A stretch of 64,000 nt of DNA from Clostridia bacterium (GCA_017399945.1 JAFQAQ010000020.1:1-64000), one strand, 5' to 3'; counted from the stretch's first letter, positions 24,723-33,596 are shown. Numbers and translations are program-made. Notes: a model not told the origin generated them from the sequence alone.

Positions 24723-24753
24723 AAAAGCCCAACTTTTTAGTTGGGCTTTTTTT
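24723..24753. terminator. Terminator of the rnf operon
   Basis: A 12-bp perfect hairpin (AAAAGCCCAACT-TTTT-AGTTGGGCTTTT) followed by T residues, 13 nt after the rnfB stop. Confidence 0.93.
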
Positions 24754-24853
24754 ATTTTAGTATAAAATTTTGTCAATGGGGAAAAATTCTTTTAGTTCCC
24801 TATTTTTGTATAAATACATAAACTGATAATGGGGAGCTTTGTTGGAGAAATAA

Positions 24854-25219
24854 ATGATTAAACGAGGAGAATTATACTACGCCGATTTAAGCCCCGTGGT
24901 TGGTAGCGAGCAAGGTGGCGTGCGTCCTATTTTAATAGTGCAAAACGATACCGGCAACAAGTATAGCCCTACTATAATAGCAGCAGCCGTAACTAGCAAA
25001 CTTACCAAAGCCAAACTCCCTACCCATATTGAACTTAGCGAAGGCGAATTCGGGCTGAGCAAGGACTCGGTTGTGCTTTTAGAACAAATACGAACGCTGG
25101 ATAAAAGACGGCTAAAAGAACGCATCGGCGAACTTTCGCCCATTAAAATGCAAAAGGTTAACACCGCCCTACTTATCAGCTTGGGCTTTAACGGTCAATC
25201 GGTTGGACTTACCAATTAA
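24854..25219 (+). CDS. MazF/PemK-family endoribonuclease toxin, orphan
   Basis: A 121-residue MazF/NdoA-like protein, a sequence-specific mRNA interferase in characterised relatives. The beginning [20 protein letters not shown] (3-22) and RPILIVQND (24-32), and the later [13 protein letters not shown] and [15 protein letters not shown] segments, match the NdoA/EndoA group, including the conserved Arg24 and Thr47 region. In Bacillus the cognate antitoxin gene lies directly upstream; here the 100 nt upstream contain no plausible antitoxin frame, and a terminator closes the gene downstream. It may use an antitoxin encoded elsewhere or act as a stand-alone ribonuclease. Confidence 0.9.
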   Translation: MIKRGELYYADLSPVVGSEQGGVRPILIVQNDTGNKYSPTIIAAAVTSKLTKAKLPTHIELSEGEFGLSKDSVVLLEQIRTLDKRRLKERIGELSPIKMQKVNTALLISLGFNGQSVGLTN

Positions 25220-25250
25220 AAAAAGGTTTTCTTGTTAGAAAACCTTTTTT
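25218..25250. terminator. Bidirectional terminator between mazF-like and nitroreductase genes
   Basis: A 13-bp hairpin (AAAAAAGGTTTTC and its complement around a 6-nt loop) with T-runs on both strands, between two convergent genes. Confidence 0.92.
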
Positions 25251-25258
25251 GTTTTAAT

Positions 25259-25792
25259 TTACAGCTCTATTATAACGTCTTGCGCTTTCTTTCTCGTCTT
25301 TTTTCTAATAGGCGTATCCGAATAGCCAAGCGCTATTACTAGGTTGCATCTTTCGTCCGAATCGAGATTTAATGCTTTTGCAAGGTCTTTGCTTGCAACC
25401 CAACCGATTATGCACGACTTTACACCCATACTTTCGGCAGTTAGCGTAATATAAGCAACAAGTTCGCCCACGTCGTATTTAACGAAAAAGTTTCTGGAAA
25501 ACTTTTCTTCAACGTCTTCCCTAAGCGCACTCGCCCTTTCGCTTACGCATATAAAGGCTTTTGCCTTTTGGGTAAACTTGTTGTGTCCGTGCCCTTGAAC
25601 GCATTTTTTAACTTCTTCTATCATTTTTTCGGAAGTTATCAAGTACATTTTCCACGGTTGGCTGTTGCATGCAGAAGGACTTAGCATTGCTTGTTCTGCA
25701 ATTTCTTTTACAGTTTCGGGTAAAAGTGGTTGGTCGTTAAAATCACGGCAAGATTGCCTTGTATTTACTAATTGTGTAAACGATTGTTTCAT
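25259..25792 (-). CDS. Nitroreductase family protein
   Basis: A 177-residue FMN-dependent nitroreductase-fold protein. The N-terminal TRQSCRDFNDQPL (about 11-23) gives the FMN phosphate contacts, APSACNSQPWKM-like sequence (about 38-48) the flavin/substrate region, and ALGYSDTPIRKKTRK (about 155-169) the terminal FMN-binding loop. These dimeric cytosolic enzymes reduce nitro compounds, quinones or flavins with NAD(P)H; the physiological substrate is unknown. Strong AGGAG site. It is convergent with the MazF-like gene. Confidence 0.9.
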   Translation of the reverse strand: MKQSFTQLVNTRQSCRDFNDQPLLPETVKEIAEQAMLSPSACNSQPWKMYLITSEKMIEEVKKCVQGHGHNKFTQKAKAFICVSERASALREDVEEKFSRNFFVKYDVGELVAYITLTAESMGVKSCIIGWVASKDLAKALNLDSDERCNLVIALGYSDTPIRKKTRKKAQDVIIEL

Positions 25793-25844
25793 ATAATTTC
25801 TCCTATAAGTATTATACTACTTTACCCGCGATTTTGCAATACCT

Positions 25845-26237
25845 TTATGCGTTTACTCCCAAAGCTTTTTCCTTATTATATCTTTCCACTGCCTTTAAGT
25901 AACGTTCGGAAAGGTCAAGATTATACCTTTGTTGTTCCTCGTACGATAACGTTTTATAATACTCCCTTTCAGTAAGCCGACTTATAACGTTAGAAATTTC
26001 ACCTTCTTCGTCTAATATCTTTTTTACTTTAAGATAGAACTCTTGGCTTTCCACGTCACTATTTTTTATGCTTCCACTTACTTGTAAATTATAATATTCT
26101 TTTACCTTGCTGACCGAATACCCGTCCTTTTGGGCTTTATCAAGCTTTCCCGATAAATCCGTTTGATATTTTTGCCAAAAGCCTTGTTTAAGGCGTTTTT
26201 TAGCTTCTCTGCAATATTGTTTAAGGCTTTTTTCCAT
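25845..26237 (-). CDS. Conserved-looking hypothetical protein (130 aa)
   Basis: I do not recognise this 130-residue protein. It is highly charged, rich in Lys, Glu, Tyr and Gln, with no membrane segment or cysteine pair, and predicted to be largely helical (for example 1-35, 66-100 and 104-126). It lies just after rpsU on the same strand, separated by the rpsU terminator, at the position where many Clostridia have a YqeY/GatB-like gene; I see no convincing resemblance to that family. A GGGGA site is about 10 nt before the ATG. Codon use is like its neighbours. Confidence 0.7.
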   Translation of the reverse strand: MEKSLKQYCREAKKRLKQGFWQKYQTDLSGKLDKAQKDGYSVSKVKEYYNLQVSGSIKNSDVESQEFYLKVKKILDEEGEISNVISRLTEREYYKTLSYEEQQRYNLDLSERYLKAVERYNKEKALGVNA

Positions 26238-26312
26238 TGACTTAATAATCCCCTTTGATATTAACTTTTTTTATTTTTTCGACAAAATTCTACATTTTTC
26301 TTAAAGTAAAAA

Positions 26313-26343
26313 AATAACCCACCAAAGTTATCTTTGGTAGGTT
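26313..26343 (-). terminator. Terminator of rpsU
   Basis: On the minus strand an AACCTACCAAAG/CTTTGGTGGGTT hairpin (one G-U pair, 4-nt loop) is followed by ATTTTTTTA, just after the rpsU stop. Confidence 0.85.
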
Positions 26344-26349
26344 TTCTTT

Positions 26350-26529
26350 TTAGCCTTTAATGCTACGTTTTCTAGCTGCTTCGGACTTTTTCTTTCTTTT
26401 TACGGAAGGACTTTCATAGAACTCTTTTTTACGGAGATCGCCGATAATTCCGTCACGAGAACATTTTCTCTTAAAACGTCTTAAAGCGCTGTCGATATTT
26501 TCGTTTTCGCCAACTCTTACCGTGCTCAT
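26350..26529 (-). CDS. rpsU: 30S ribosomal protein S21
   Basis: A 59-residue basic protein starting [20 protein letters not shown], with the S21 core [26 protein letters not shown] and a Lys/Arg-rich tail. S21 binds the 30S platform near the anti-Shine-Dalgarno region and influences initiation. GGAAGGTG lies before the ATG. It has its own promoter (26573-26601) and terminator and sits near the end of the dnaK-mtaB-HIT neighbourhood, where rpsU is found in many Clostridia; here an XRE gene on the opposite strand separates it from the HIT gene. Confidence 0.95.
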   Translation of the reverse strand: MSTVRVGENENIDSALRRFKRKCSRDGIIGDLRKKEFYESPSVKRKKKSEAARKRSIKG

Positions 26530-26572
26530 GTTTTCACCTTCCTTTGCCCTTGGCTTTTTGTAGTGCTTTAAT

Positions 26573-26601
26573 AGTATATTTTATTTACCCCTTTTTGTCA
26601 A
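26573..26601 (-). promoter_or_regulatory. Promoter of rpsU
   Basis: On the minus strand TTGACA (26601-26596), a 17-bp spacer and TATACT (26578-26573), predicting a start about 37 nt before the rpsU ATG. Confidence 0.82.
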
Positions 26602-26651
26602 CGATTTTAAGGGTAAATATAATATTTATTATTCTTTGCTTTCTCCTCAAT

Positions 26652-26696
26652 ACACTTAGTGTATAAATACACAAATGATTATACATTTTATGTATA
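26652..26696. promoter_or_regulatory. Paired palindromic operators upstream of the XRE regulator
   Basis: Two perfect palindromes, GTGTATAAATACAC (26659-26672) and TATACATTTTATGTATA (26680-26696), have centres about 22 bp apart, roughly two helical turns. A third, ACACTTAGTGT (26652-26662), overlaps the first. They share a GTATA/TATAC half-site and lie 19 bp or more before the XRE start codon, covering its likely -10 (TATAGT at 26693-26698). Autorepression by the XRE protein is the simplest reading. Confidence 0.65.
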
Positions 26697-26715
26697 GTAA
26701 TGTCAAGAGGTATAT

Positions 26716-26925
26716 ATGAAAGAAAAAGTGGGAAAACGCCTTTTGGAATGTAGAAAGGCGTGTAACTTAACTCAAAAACAAGTTGCCACTGCACTAGGCG
26801 TGGCACAACCCGTTTATCAACGCTTTGAAAAGGGAGTTTTTGAATGCAGTTACGAGCAGTTGGTTAAATTGTCGGAGATTTTCGACGTTTCTATTGACTA
26901 TATATTAGGTAAAGAAGATATATAA
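26716..26925 (+). CDS. Small XRE-family transcriptional regulator
   Basis: A 69-residue single-domain helix-turn-helix protein of the Cro/C1/XRE type. The HTH spans about 14-61, with NLTQKQVATALGVAQPVYQRFEKG as helices 2-3 and IDYILGKED as the typical C-terminal signature. It has no sensing domain. It is transcribed divergently from rpsU, with paired palindromes upstream that suggest autoregulation, and is followed immediately by its own terminator. It is inserted within an otherwise conserved HIT-rpsU junction. Targets other than itself are unknown. Confidence 0.9.
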   Translation: MKEKVGKRLLECRKACNLTQKQVATALGVAQPVYQRFEKGVFECSYEQLVKLSEIFDVSIDYILGKEDI

Positions 26926-26953
26926 AGGCGATACGCTAACGTATCGCCTTTTG
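26924..26953. terminator. Terminator of the XRE gene
   Basis: A 12-bp hairpin (AAAGGCGATACG-CTAA-CGTATCGCCTTT) overlapping the XRE stop codon. It lies between convergent genes and can also close the HIT-side transcript. Confidence 0.9.
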
Positions 26954-26956
26954 TTT

Positions 26957-27298
26957 TTATGCTGGTGTCCAGCCCATTTTTTGTCCTGATAAGATATGTA
27001 TGTGCAAGTGAAACACCGTTTGACCTGCGTCTTCGCCTTGGTTAATTACCAAACGATACCCGTTTTCTAGTCCTAGTTCCTTAACTAACGTAGGTATCTT
27101 TTTAAGGCATTTTTTTACTAGTTCGGCTTGTTCGTCCGTCATTTCGGAAAGTAACTTAAAGTGGCTTTTGGGTATGCATAAATGATGGTTTTTTGCCTTT
27201 GGGTCGATATCCTTAAATATAAGCATATCGTCGTCTTCATAAACTTTGGTTGCAGGGATTTCACCTGCGATTATTTTACAAAATAAACAATCGTTCAT
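26957..27298 (-). CDS. HIT family protein (HinT-like)
   Basis: A 113-residue histidine-triad nucleotide-binding protein with CLFCKIIAGEIPA at the start and the catalytic triad in HLHIHIL (about 98-104). HinT-type proteins hydrolyse adenosine phosphoramidates such as lysyl-AMP. It starts 10 nt after the mtaB stop and ends the hrcA-to-HIT operon. The C-terminal GQKMGWTPA is typical of the group. Confidence 0.92.
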   Translation of the reverse strand: MNDCLFCKIIAGEIPATKVYEDDDMLIFKDIDPKAKNHHLCIPKSHFKLLSEMTDEQAELVKKCLKKIPTLVKELGLENGYRLVINQGEDAGQTVFHLHIHILSGQKMGWTPA

Positions 27299-27308
27299 AA
27301 TATCTCCT

Positions 27309-28544
27309 TTATATAAGCGTGGCGATTGCCCCGTCTTTATACTCCTTTTGTATTTTCACCTTATAAATTTCGCCGTATTTTATATCGCCTTTTATATAAG
27401 TTCTCAAATAGTTGTCCGTATAACCAACCACGTATTCGCCCACTTTTTCTTCTGCGATAATTTCTAGCGTTTTTCCTATCATCTTTTTAGTAAAAGCATT
27501 TTTTTGTTCTTGCTTTATTTTAACTAACCTATCTAGCCTATCTTTTTTTACGTTGTAGTCAAGGTCTTTCATTTTAAAAGCAACCGTGCCTTCCCTTGGG
27601 CTAAATATAAATGGATGTATATCAGAAAAATCCACCGTTTTTACTAGATTTATAGTATCTAAAAAGTCTTTTTCGCTCTCAGTGGGAAAACCAACTATTA
27701 TATCGGTAGTAATCCCTGCGTCTGGGAAATATTTACGGATTAGATTAGATTTTTCTATAAACTCGCTAGCAGAATATTTTCTATTCATGCTCTTTAACAC
27801 GTTATCGCTCCCCGATTGCAAGGAAAGATGAAAATGACGCGCAAAGTTTTTAAGGTTAGATAATGCTTGTAAGAATTGGTCGGTAATTACCCTTACTTCC
27901 AAGGAACCTAGTCTTATTCTTGCGTTTACCTCTTTTAACGCTTGCATAAGTCCCGTTAAATCACACCCTTGATAGTTATAAGAAGAAAGGTTTATACCCG
28001 TTATAACGGCTTCTGAAACCGAAAGAGAGTTAATCTCTTGCACGATGCTTTGTGGTTCTCTCGACCTTGTTCTACCCCTTAAATAAGGTATTATACAATA
28101 ACTGCAAAAATTATTACAGCCGTCTTGCACTTTTATAAAGGTACGCGTGCCTAGTGATTTTGCATATTCAAGGTTTTCATAGCAATCGCTTTGATTTGCT
28201 ATTATTACCCCAGACTTTTCAATAAGTTGTGGTATAAGTCCTTTATTGAAAGTACCCGTAACCAAACAGTTGGGGGTTTTGTTAACGAATTCTTGGGGGG
28301 CGTGTTGAGTTGCGCAACCCGTAAATATTATCTTTGCGTTTGGATTTAGTTTTAGTATTCGGCTTGCAGTTTGCCTAGATTTTTTTTGGGCTTCTTGGGT
28401 AACTGCGCAAGTGTTTACGACGTATAGGTCGGCGTATTCAAGTTTGTCGCTAACCTCATACCCTATCGAAGATAAAGAATTCATTATAGAATTACTTTCA
28501 CACTCGTTAACCTTGCAACCGAGAGTAAAAACTACGGCTTTCAT
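27309..28544 (-). CDS. mtaB: tRNA (N6-threonylcarbamoyladenosine(37)-C2)-methylthiotransferase
   Basis: A radical-SAM methylthiotransferase that converts t6A37 to ms2t6A37 in tRNAs. The 411-residue product has the N-terminal MTTase domain (MKAVVFTLGCKVNECES, with Cys residues binding an auxiliary cluster), the radical-SAM CxxxCxxC in DGCNNFCSYCIIPYLRGR (about 145-162) and a C-terminal TRAM-like domain. I place the start at 28544, where ATGA overlaps the prmA stop, because the protein family begins there; the longer frame adds 12 unsupported residues. In many Clostridia rsmE lies between prmA and mtaB; here it is absent. Confidence 0.93.
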   Translation of the reverse strand: MKAVVFTLGCKVNECESNSIMNSLSSIGYEVSDKLEYADLYVVNTCAVTQEAQKKSRQTASRILKLNPNAKIIFTGCATQHAPQEFVNKTPNCLVTGTFNKGLIPQLIEKSGVIIANQSDCYENLEYAKSLGTRTFIKVQDGCNNFCSYCIIPYLRGRTRSREPQSIVQEINSLSVSEAVITGINLSSYNYQGCDLTGLMQALKEVNARIRLGSLEVRVITDQFLQALSNLKNFARHFHLSLQSGSDNVLKSMNRKYSASEFIEKSNLIRKYFPDAGITTDIIVGFPTESEKDFLDTINLVKTVDFSDIHPFIFSPREGTVAFKMKDLDYNVKKDRLDRLVKIKQEQKNAFTKKMIGKTLEIIAEEKVGEYVVGYTDNYLRTYIKGDIKYGEIYKVKIQKEYKDGAIATLI

Positions 28545-29479
28545 AAATAGGTTACCTTTTTCATTACTAATAAAGACCACTCGCCTTTTATTCTTTGTTC
28601 AACGAAGGTAAAACCACACTTTTGATAAGCTTCTTTTACCTTTTCAAGTCTATCTACTAGTATTCCACTTAAAATAATCCTTCCGTTATCGGTTAAATTT
28701 GCGCCGATAAAGGGGGCGAAAGCAATTAAAACTTCTGCCATTATATTACATACGATAACCTGTCCTTTAACGGTGGTATCGTCTAGCAAGTTTTTAAGGT
28801 AAACTTGCGCGTTGGTTACGCCGTTTAGTTTTACGTTTCGTTCGGTTGCCGTAACTGCGCACTCATCAATATCAGTCATTATAACTTCTTTTGCGCCTAG
28901 TTTACTTGCCGAAATACCTAAAATACCACTGCCACAACCAACGTCTATTACGCAATCGTTTGGTTTAACGTATTTTTCAAGGGCTTCAACGCACATGGAA
29001 GTGGTTTCGTGTTCGCCCGTGCCGAACGCCATGTTAGAATCTAGATATACGGGAATTTCGCCTTGTTGACAAGTATATTCTATCCATTCGGGCACTACGA
29101 CGATTTTGCCTAAATGAATTGGCTTGAAATGCTCCTTCCAAGTAACTCTCCACTCGTCGCCGTCCACTTCCCTTTTAACCGTTTCAAGCGTTCCAACGTT
29201 AAACGGACAGTTTTGCTTTAACGCAAAAAGGTCGTTTTCCACTTGGCTAATAACCTTTTTATCCGACAAGGGAAAATATGCTTTTACTAGCACGGTTTTA
29301 TCTTGACTGTATATGCTTTCGTCTGCATAATCCCACGCCTTGCCGTCACGTTCTAAATCGATAACGTCTTGTATATCGTTTACCGCCACGCCAAGATCGG
29401 TATAGTTCCACATTATATCCGAAACTAATTCGCTTGCTTGATGGGTGGTGTGTACGGTAAGTTCTAAATAATCTTTCAT
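28541..29479 (-). CDS. prmA: Ribosomal protein L11 methyltransferase
   Basis: PrmA trimethylates ribosomal protein L11 using SAM. The 312-residue protein has an N-terminal substrate-recognition region and a Rossmann domain with VIDVGCGSGILGISASKLGA (about 175-194), preceded by DSNMAFGTGEHETTSMC (about 150-166), a PrmA hallmark. NIMAEVLI near 246 is the catalytic-loop equivalent. It follows dnaJ by one nucleotide and overlaps mtaB by ATGA. Confidence 0.93.
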   Translation of the reverse strand: MKDYLELTVHTTHQASELVSDIMWNYTDLGVAVNDIQDVIDLERDGKAWDYADESIYSQDKTVLVKAYFPLSDKKVISQVENDLFALKQNCPFNVGTLETVKREVDGDEWRVTWKEHFKPIHLGKIVVVPEWIEYTCQQGEIPVYLDSNMAFGTGEHETTSMCVEALEKYVKPNDCVIDVGCGSGILGISASKLGAKEVIMTDIDECAVTATERNVKLNGVTNAQVYLKNLLDDTTVKGQVIVCNIMAEVLIAFAPFIGANLTDNGRIILSGILVDRLEKVKEAYQKCGFTFVEQRIKGEWSLLVMKKVTYL

Positions 29480-29480
29480 A

Positions 29481-30623
29481 TTATTTTTTCGAGTACGGGT
29501 CTTTGCCGTACATTTTTTCCATGTTGTCTTTATAATCTTTCATCTTTTGGTATTGCTTTAACTCGCTTTCCTTGTCGAACTCTTCAAGCGCTTTTCTTTG
29601 CGCCCTTGAAAGTTTGGAAGGAACTTCTACGGTAACGACGATATAAAGGTCGCCCGTACCCATACGCGATTTTATACCCTTTCCTCTTACGAAAAAGATT
29701 TTGCCACTTTGCGTGCCTTCTGGGATAGTATATTCCATAACGTCGTCTATAAGCGGAACGGTTATTTTGCCACCGAGCGTTGCCGTCTTAAAACTTATTG
29801 GAACGTCTACGTATAGGTCGAACTGTTTTCTACGGAAAATTTTGCTTGGCTCTACTTTCATTACGATAATAAGGTCGCCAGCAGGTCCACCGTCTCTACT
29901 CGCTTCGCCGTAACCAGCCTTTCTTATGTAACTGCCGGTATCTGCGCCACCTGGGATTTCTATATCTAGTTTAGTGGTCGTTTTAATATAACCCTTTCCC
30001 TTACAATCTGGACATGAGTCTATAATCTTTTTGCCCGTGCCGTGACATTCGTCGCAAGGGCGAACGCTTACTTGACGGAAAAATCCACTGCCGGACGCAT
30101 ACTGAATTTGACCTGAGCCACCACATTTTTCACAAGTTTTATAAGCAGTGCCTCCCTTTGCGCCCGTGCCTTTACACGACGAGCACGGAGAGTTTCTAGT
30201 ATACACCACTTCTCTTTTACAGCCTTTTGCCGCGTCGAGAAAACTTAAAGTTAGTTCTATGGTTATATCTTCGCCCTTAGTTTTGGTTCTTGTTCTTTGA
30301 CGAGAGCCACCAAAACCACCGAAAATATCCCCAAAAATATCTTCAAAACCACCAAAGCCACTAAATCCACTGGCATTTCCGCCGCCAAAACCGCCCATAT
30401 TTCCGTTGGGATCGCCAAAATTATCGTAGTTTTGGCGTTTTTTAGGGTCGGATAATACTTCGTGTGCTTCGTTGATTTCCTTAAACTTTTCGGCTGCTTC
30501 CTTGTCGCCCGGGTGAAGGTCTGGGTGGTATTTTTTTACTAGCGTTCTATACGCTTTTTTTATGTCGTCTGCCGATGCGTTTTTATCAACGCCAAGCGTT
30601 TTATAATAATCTTGTTTTGCCAT
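29481..30623 (-). CDS. dnaJ: Chaperone protein DnaJ
   Basis: Hsp40 co-chaperone stimulating DnaK ATPase. The 380-residue protein has a J domain with the HPD motif (about 33-35), a Gly/Phe-rich linker (about 72-110), a zinc-binding domain with four CxxCxGxG repeats ([32 protein letters not shown]; about 145-215) and C-terminal substrate-binding domains. It is class I by architecture. It lies downstream of dnaK, with a YgjV-like membrane-protein gene interposed. Confidence 0.96.
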   Translation of the reverse strand: MAKQDYYKTLGVDKNASADDIKKAYRTLVKKYHPDLHPGDKEAAEKFKEINEAHEVLSDPKKRQNYDNFGDPNGNMGGFGGGNASGFSGFGGFEDIFGDIFGGFGGSRQRTRTKTKGEDITIELTLSFLDAAKGCKREVVYTRNSPCSSCKGTGAKGGTAYKTCEKCGGSGQIQYASGSGFFRQVSVRPCDECHGTGKKIIDSCPDCKGKGYIKTTTKLDIEIPGGADTGSYIRKAGYGEASRDGGPAGDLIIVMKVEPSKIFRRKQFDLYVDVPISFKTATLGGKITVPLIDDVMEYTIPEGTQSGKIFFVRGKGIKSRMGTGDLYIVVTVEVPSKLSRAQRKALEEFDKESELKQYQKMKDYKDNMEKMYGKDPYSKK

Positions 30624-30655
30624 AAATTACCTTTCTAGTTATTCGTTTAGTCTTT

Positions 30656-31252
30656 TTAATCAAGTTCGTCTAGTTTTGGTTTTTTTAGTATATCGTATCT
30701 TAAAACACCAATCGAAACGGATATTAAACTTGAAGCGTCGCTTATAAGTGCAAGCACGTATCCTTTACATATGCTGTTTAATAGCCAAAAAAGAGCGTAG
30801 AAAAAAGACGTTGCCCTGTATTTACGCATATCAATACAATAATACGCGCATACGCCGGTTATACCTGCAAGCGTTGGGAAAATATCTTGCCAACTCTTAA
30901 AGGTAAACACCGTCATTACCATTTGAATTAGTAAAAACCCTATAAGCCACCAAATACTTCTTGCCCATTTATGTTGTTCCCTTTGGGTAAATATCATTAC
31001 CGACGAAAAGGTTATAAGACAGCTGATTGCACTTAAAAAATCACCGCTAAATAAAAAGTATAGCACCCATAACACTTGGGAGGACATTGCGAGTATAAAT
31101 GCAAACGTACGCTTTTTAGATTGGTATTCAACTACCTTGCAACAAATGGCTATAACGCCAAAGGCATTTAGTATTATCAAATACCAAATGCCGAGCGAAT
31201 TGTTTAAGGTTGATACTAAATTTTCTGAAATTTGTCTTATAGTATCGTTCAT
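30656..31252 (-). CDS. YgjV-like integral membrane protein inserted in the dnaK operon
   Basis: A 198-residue polytopic protein with about six to seven hydrophobic helices and a basic/acidic C-terminus (KKPKLDELD). Pattern and length resemble the YgjV/Imp family of inner membrane proteins, whose function is not known; the assignment is from general resemblance. It starts 10 nt after the dnaK stop and ends 32 nt before dnaJ, so it is very likely cotranscribed under HrcA control. No clear ribosome-binding site precedes its ATG, so translation may depend on coupling to dnaK. A second YgjV-like gene lies at 37504-38091. The insertion between dnaK and dnaJ is unusual. Confidence 0.75.
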   Translation of the reverse strand: MNDTIRQISENLVSTLNNSLGIWYLIILNAFGVIAICCKVVEYQSKKRTFAFILAMSSQVLWVLYFLFSGDFLSAISCLITFSSVMIFTQREQHKWARSIWWLIGFLLIQMVMTVFTFKSWQDIFPTLAGITGVCAYYCIDMRKYRATSFFYALFWLLNSICKGYVLALISDASSLISVSIGVLRYDILKKPKLDELD

Positions 31253-31262
31253 AAGTTGTTAA

Positions 31263-33053
31263 TTATTGATGGAATTCCGTATCAGAACCGTTGCCGTTAG
31301 GCGCTTCACCACCGTTGGGGTTAGCTTGTTGATAAATTTTGCCGAAGATTTGTTGTGAAGTTTCGGAAAGTTTTTCGGTTGCTTTAACCATTCTATCGTT
31401 GTCGTTAGATTCTAGTTCGGTTTTAGCTTCCTTAACGGCTTCTTCTAACTGTGCCTTGTCTTCTTCACTAATTTTGTCGGCTAATTCTTTTATAGATTTT
31501 TCTACCGTAAAGATAAGTCCGTCTAGTTTGTTGTGGTTGTCAACTACTTCCTTACGTTTTTTGTCTTCTTCTTCGTATTGTTTTGCTTCGTTAACTGCCT
31601 TGTCGATATCAGCGTCCGAAAGGTTTGTAGAAGAAGTGATAGTGATGTTTTGTGATTTGCCCGTGCCTAAATCTTTTGCAGAAACGTTTACGATACCGTT
31701 TGCGTCGATATCGAAAGTAACTTCGATTTGTGGTACGCCACGAGGAGCAGGCGCAATACCACCGAGTTCGAATCTACCCAAGGTCTTGTTGTCTTTTGCA
31801 AATTCTCTTTCACCTTGTAAAATATGAATGTCAACTTGTGGTTGATTATCGGCTGCGGTAGAGAAAACTTGGGATTTCTTTACGGGGATAGTGGTGTTTC
31901 TTTCGATTAACTTTGTGCAGATACCACCCAAAGTTTCGATACCAAGTGATAACGGTGTTACGTCTAATAAAAGAACGTCCTTAACTTCGCCGGAGAGTAC
32001 GCCACCTTGAATAGCTGCACCGATAGCAACGCATTCGTCTGGGTTGATGCCCTTGAATGGTTCTTTGCCGGTAACCTTTCTAACTTCGTCGACAACGGCT
32101 GGAATACGAGTAGAGCCACCAACTAAAATAACTTTATCAATATCTGAATAAGAAAGTTTAGCATCGCTCATTGCATCTTGTAAAGGCTTAATGGTTGCTT
32201 GAACAAGGTCAGCAGTTAAAGCATCGAACTTTTGCTTGGTTAAGTCAACGTCTAGGTGCTTTGGACCAGTAGCATCAGCAGTGATAAACGGCAAGTTAAC
32301 GTTAGTGCTAGTCATACCAGAAAGTTCAATCTTTGCCTTTTCTGCCGCTTCTTTAAGTCTTTGCAAAGCAAGTTTATCATTAGAAAGATCTAAACCTTCC
32401 TTTTGTTTGAATTGTTCGATTAAATATTGCATTACTCTGTTATCGAAGTCGTCGCCACCGAGTTTGTTGTTTCCGTGTGTTGCCAAAACTTCGAATACGC
32501 CGTCGCCAATTTCCATAATAGAAACGTCGAAAGTGCCACCGCCAAGGTCGTAAATTATAACCTTTTGGGTTTTGCCTTCCTTATCAAGACCGTAAGAAAG
32601 GGCTGCCGCAGTAGGCTCGTTTATAATACGAAGAACGTTAAGACCTGCGATTTTACCTGCGTCCTTAGTTGCTTGACGTTGGCTATCCGAAAAATATGCA
32701 GGAACGGTGATTACCGCGTCGGTAACCGCGCCGCCGAGATAGCTTTCCGCGTCCTTTTTAAGTTTGGTTAAAATCATTGCGGAAATTTCTTGTGGAGTAT
32801 AGTCTTTACCGTCGATACCTACTTTGTAGTTATCGCCCATATGTCTTTTAATAGAAGCAACCGTTCTGTCTGGGTTAGAAACCGCTTGACGCTTTGCTAC
32901 CTGACCAACGAGTCTTTGTCCATCTTTTTGGAATGCTACAACAGACGGGGTTGTTCTCGCACCTTCAGCGTTAGCAATAACTACGGGTTCGCCGTTTTCC
33001 ATAACTGCTACGCAAGAGTTTGTAGTTCCTAAGTCAATACCAATTGTTTTCAT
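31263..33053 (-). CDS. dnaK: Chaperone protein DnaK
   Basis: Hsp70 chaperone of 596 residues. The ATPase domain starts with [16 protein letters not shown] (4-19) and contains [17 protein letters not shown] (about 110-126) and the [13 protein letters not shown] phosphate loop (about 168-180). The substrate-binding domain ([13 protein letters not shown] near 364-376) and helical lid follow. The N-terminal lobe lacks the 24-residue segment of Gram-negative DnaKs, as in other Gram-positives. The terminal residues read TEFHQ and not the common EEVD-like acidic end. It follows grpE by 22 nt. Confidence 0.97.
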   Translation of the reverse strand: MKTIGIDLGTTNSCVAVMENGEPVVIANAEGARTTPSVVAFQKDGQRLVGQVAKRQAVSNPDRTVASIKRHMGDNYKVGIDGKDYTPQEISAMILTKLKKDAESYLGGAVTDAVITVPAYFSDSQRQATKDAGKIAGLNVLRIINEPTAAALSYGLDKEGKTQKVIIYDLGGGTFDVSIMEIGDGVFEVLATHGNNKLGGDDFDNRVMQYLIEQFKQKEGLDLSNDKLALQRLKEAAEKAKIELSGMTSTNVNLPFITADATGPKHLDVDLTKQKFDALTADLVQATIKPLQDAMSDAKLSYSDIDKVILVGGSTRIPAVVDEVRKVTGKEPFKGINPDECVAIGAAIQGGVLSGEVKDVLLLDVTPLSLGIETLGGICTKLIERNTTIPVKKSQVFSTAADNQPQVDIHILQGEREFAKDNKTLGRFELGGIAPAPRGVPQIEVTFDIDANGIVNVSAKDLGTGKSQNITITSSTNLSDADIDKAVNEAKQYEEEDKKRKEVVDNHNKLDGLIFTVEKSIKELADKISEEDKAQLEEAVKEAKTELESNDNDRMVKATEKLSETSQQIFGKIYQQANPNGGEAPNGNGSDTEFHQ

Positions 33054-33075
33054 AATATATTAATCTCCTTATTTT

Positions 33076-33585
33076 CTATTTAACAACGCTAACCTTAGCG
33101 TATCTTATAATTTTATCTTTCATTTTGTATCCTTTTTGGAATACTTGTTTAACCGTATCGCTTTGCTCCCCTTCATCGCCTTCTACTTGCATAACTGCTT
33201 CTGCAAAGTTAGGATCGAAAGGTTGACCTACGGGATTTACTTCTTCAATTTCTAAACTGGCAAGGGTTTCGTCAAATTTTTTTCTTATTCCCTTTAAGCC
33301 TTCTTGGGTTTTTTCGTCTAGCCCGATGGTTAACGCCCAATCTAAATTATCGCCGACAGGCAATATCTTTAAGATTACGCTGGAAACGCCTTCGTTAAAA
33401 GCGTCCGTCCAAATTTTTGCGTTACGTTTTTTGTAGTTATCAAACTCTGCAACGTTACGCATCCATTTGTCTTTATAATCGTCTGCAAGCGTTTGTAACT
33501 CTTGTATCTTTTTGTTTAGTTGCTCCTTTTCCTGATTGGTTTTTGCCTTTTTAGGAGCAGTTTGAGTGGTCTTTTCTTCTTCCAT
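33076..33585 (-). CDS. grpE: Nucleotide exchange factor GrpE
   Basis: GrpE releases ADP from DnaK. The 169-residue protein has a charged N-terminal coiled-coil (about 10-60), the WMRNVAEFDNYKKRN segment and a C-terminal beta domain with the family motif QPFDPNFAEAVMQVE (about 121-135) and KGYKMKDKIIRYAKVSV at the end. It lies 11 nt after hrcA and 22 nt before dnaK. Confidence 0.95.
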   Translation of the reverse strand: MEEEKTTQTAPKKAKTNQEKEQLNKKIQELQTLADDYKDKWMRNVAEFDNYKKRNAKIWTDAFNEGVSSVILKILPVGDNLDWALTIGLDEKTQEGLKGIRKKFDETLASLEIEEVNPVGQPFDPNFAEAVMQVEGDEGEQSDTVKQVFQKGYKMKDKIIRYAKVSVVK

Positions 33586-33596
33586 ATCTTACCTGC

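Noticed and set aside
32236-32771. Long open frames antisense to dnaK and groEL
   Set aside because: These mirror the codon pattern of highly conserved genes on the other strand and have no start signals.
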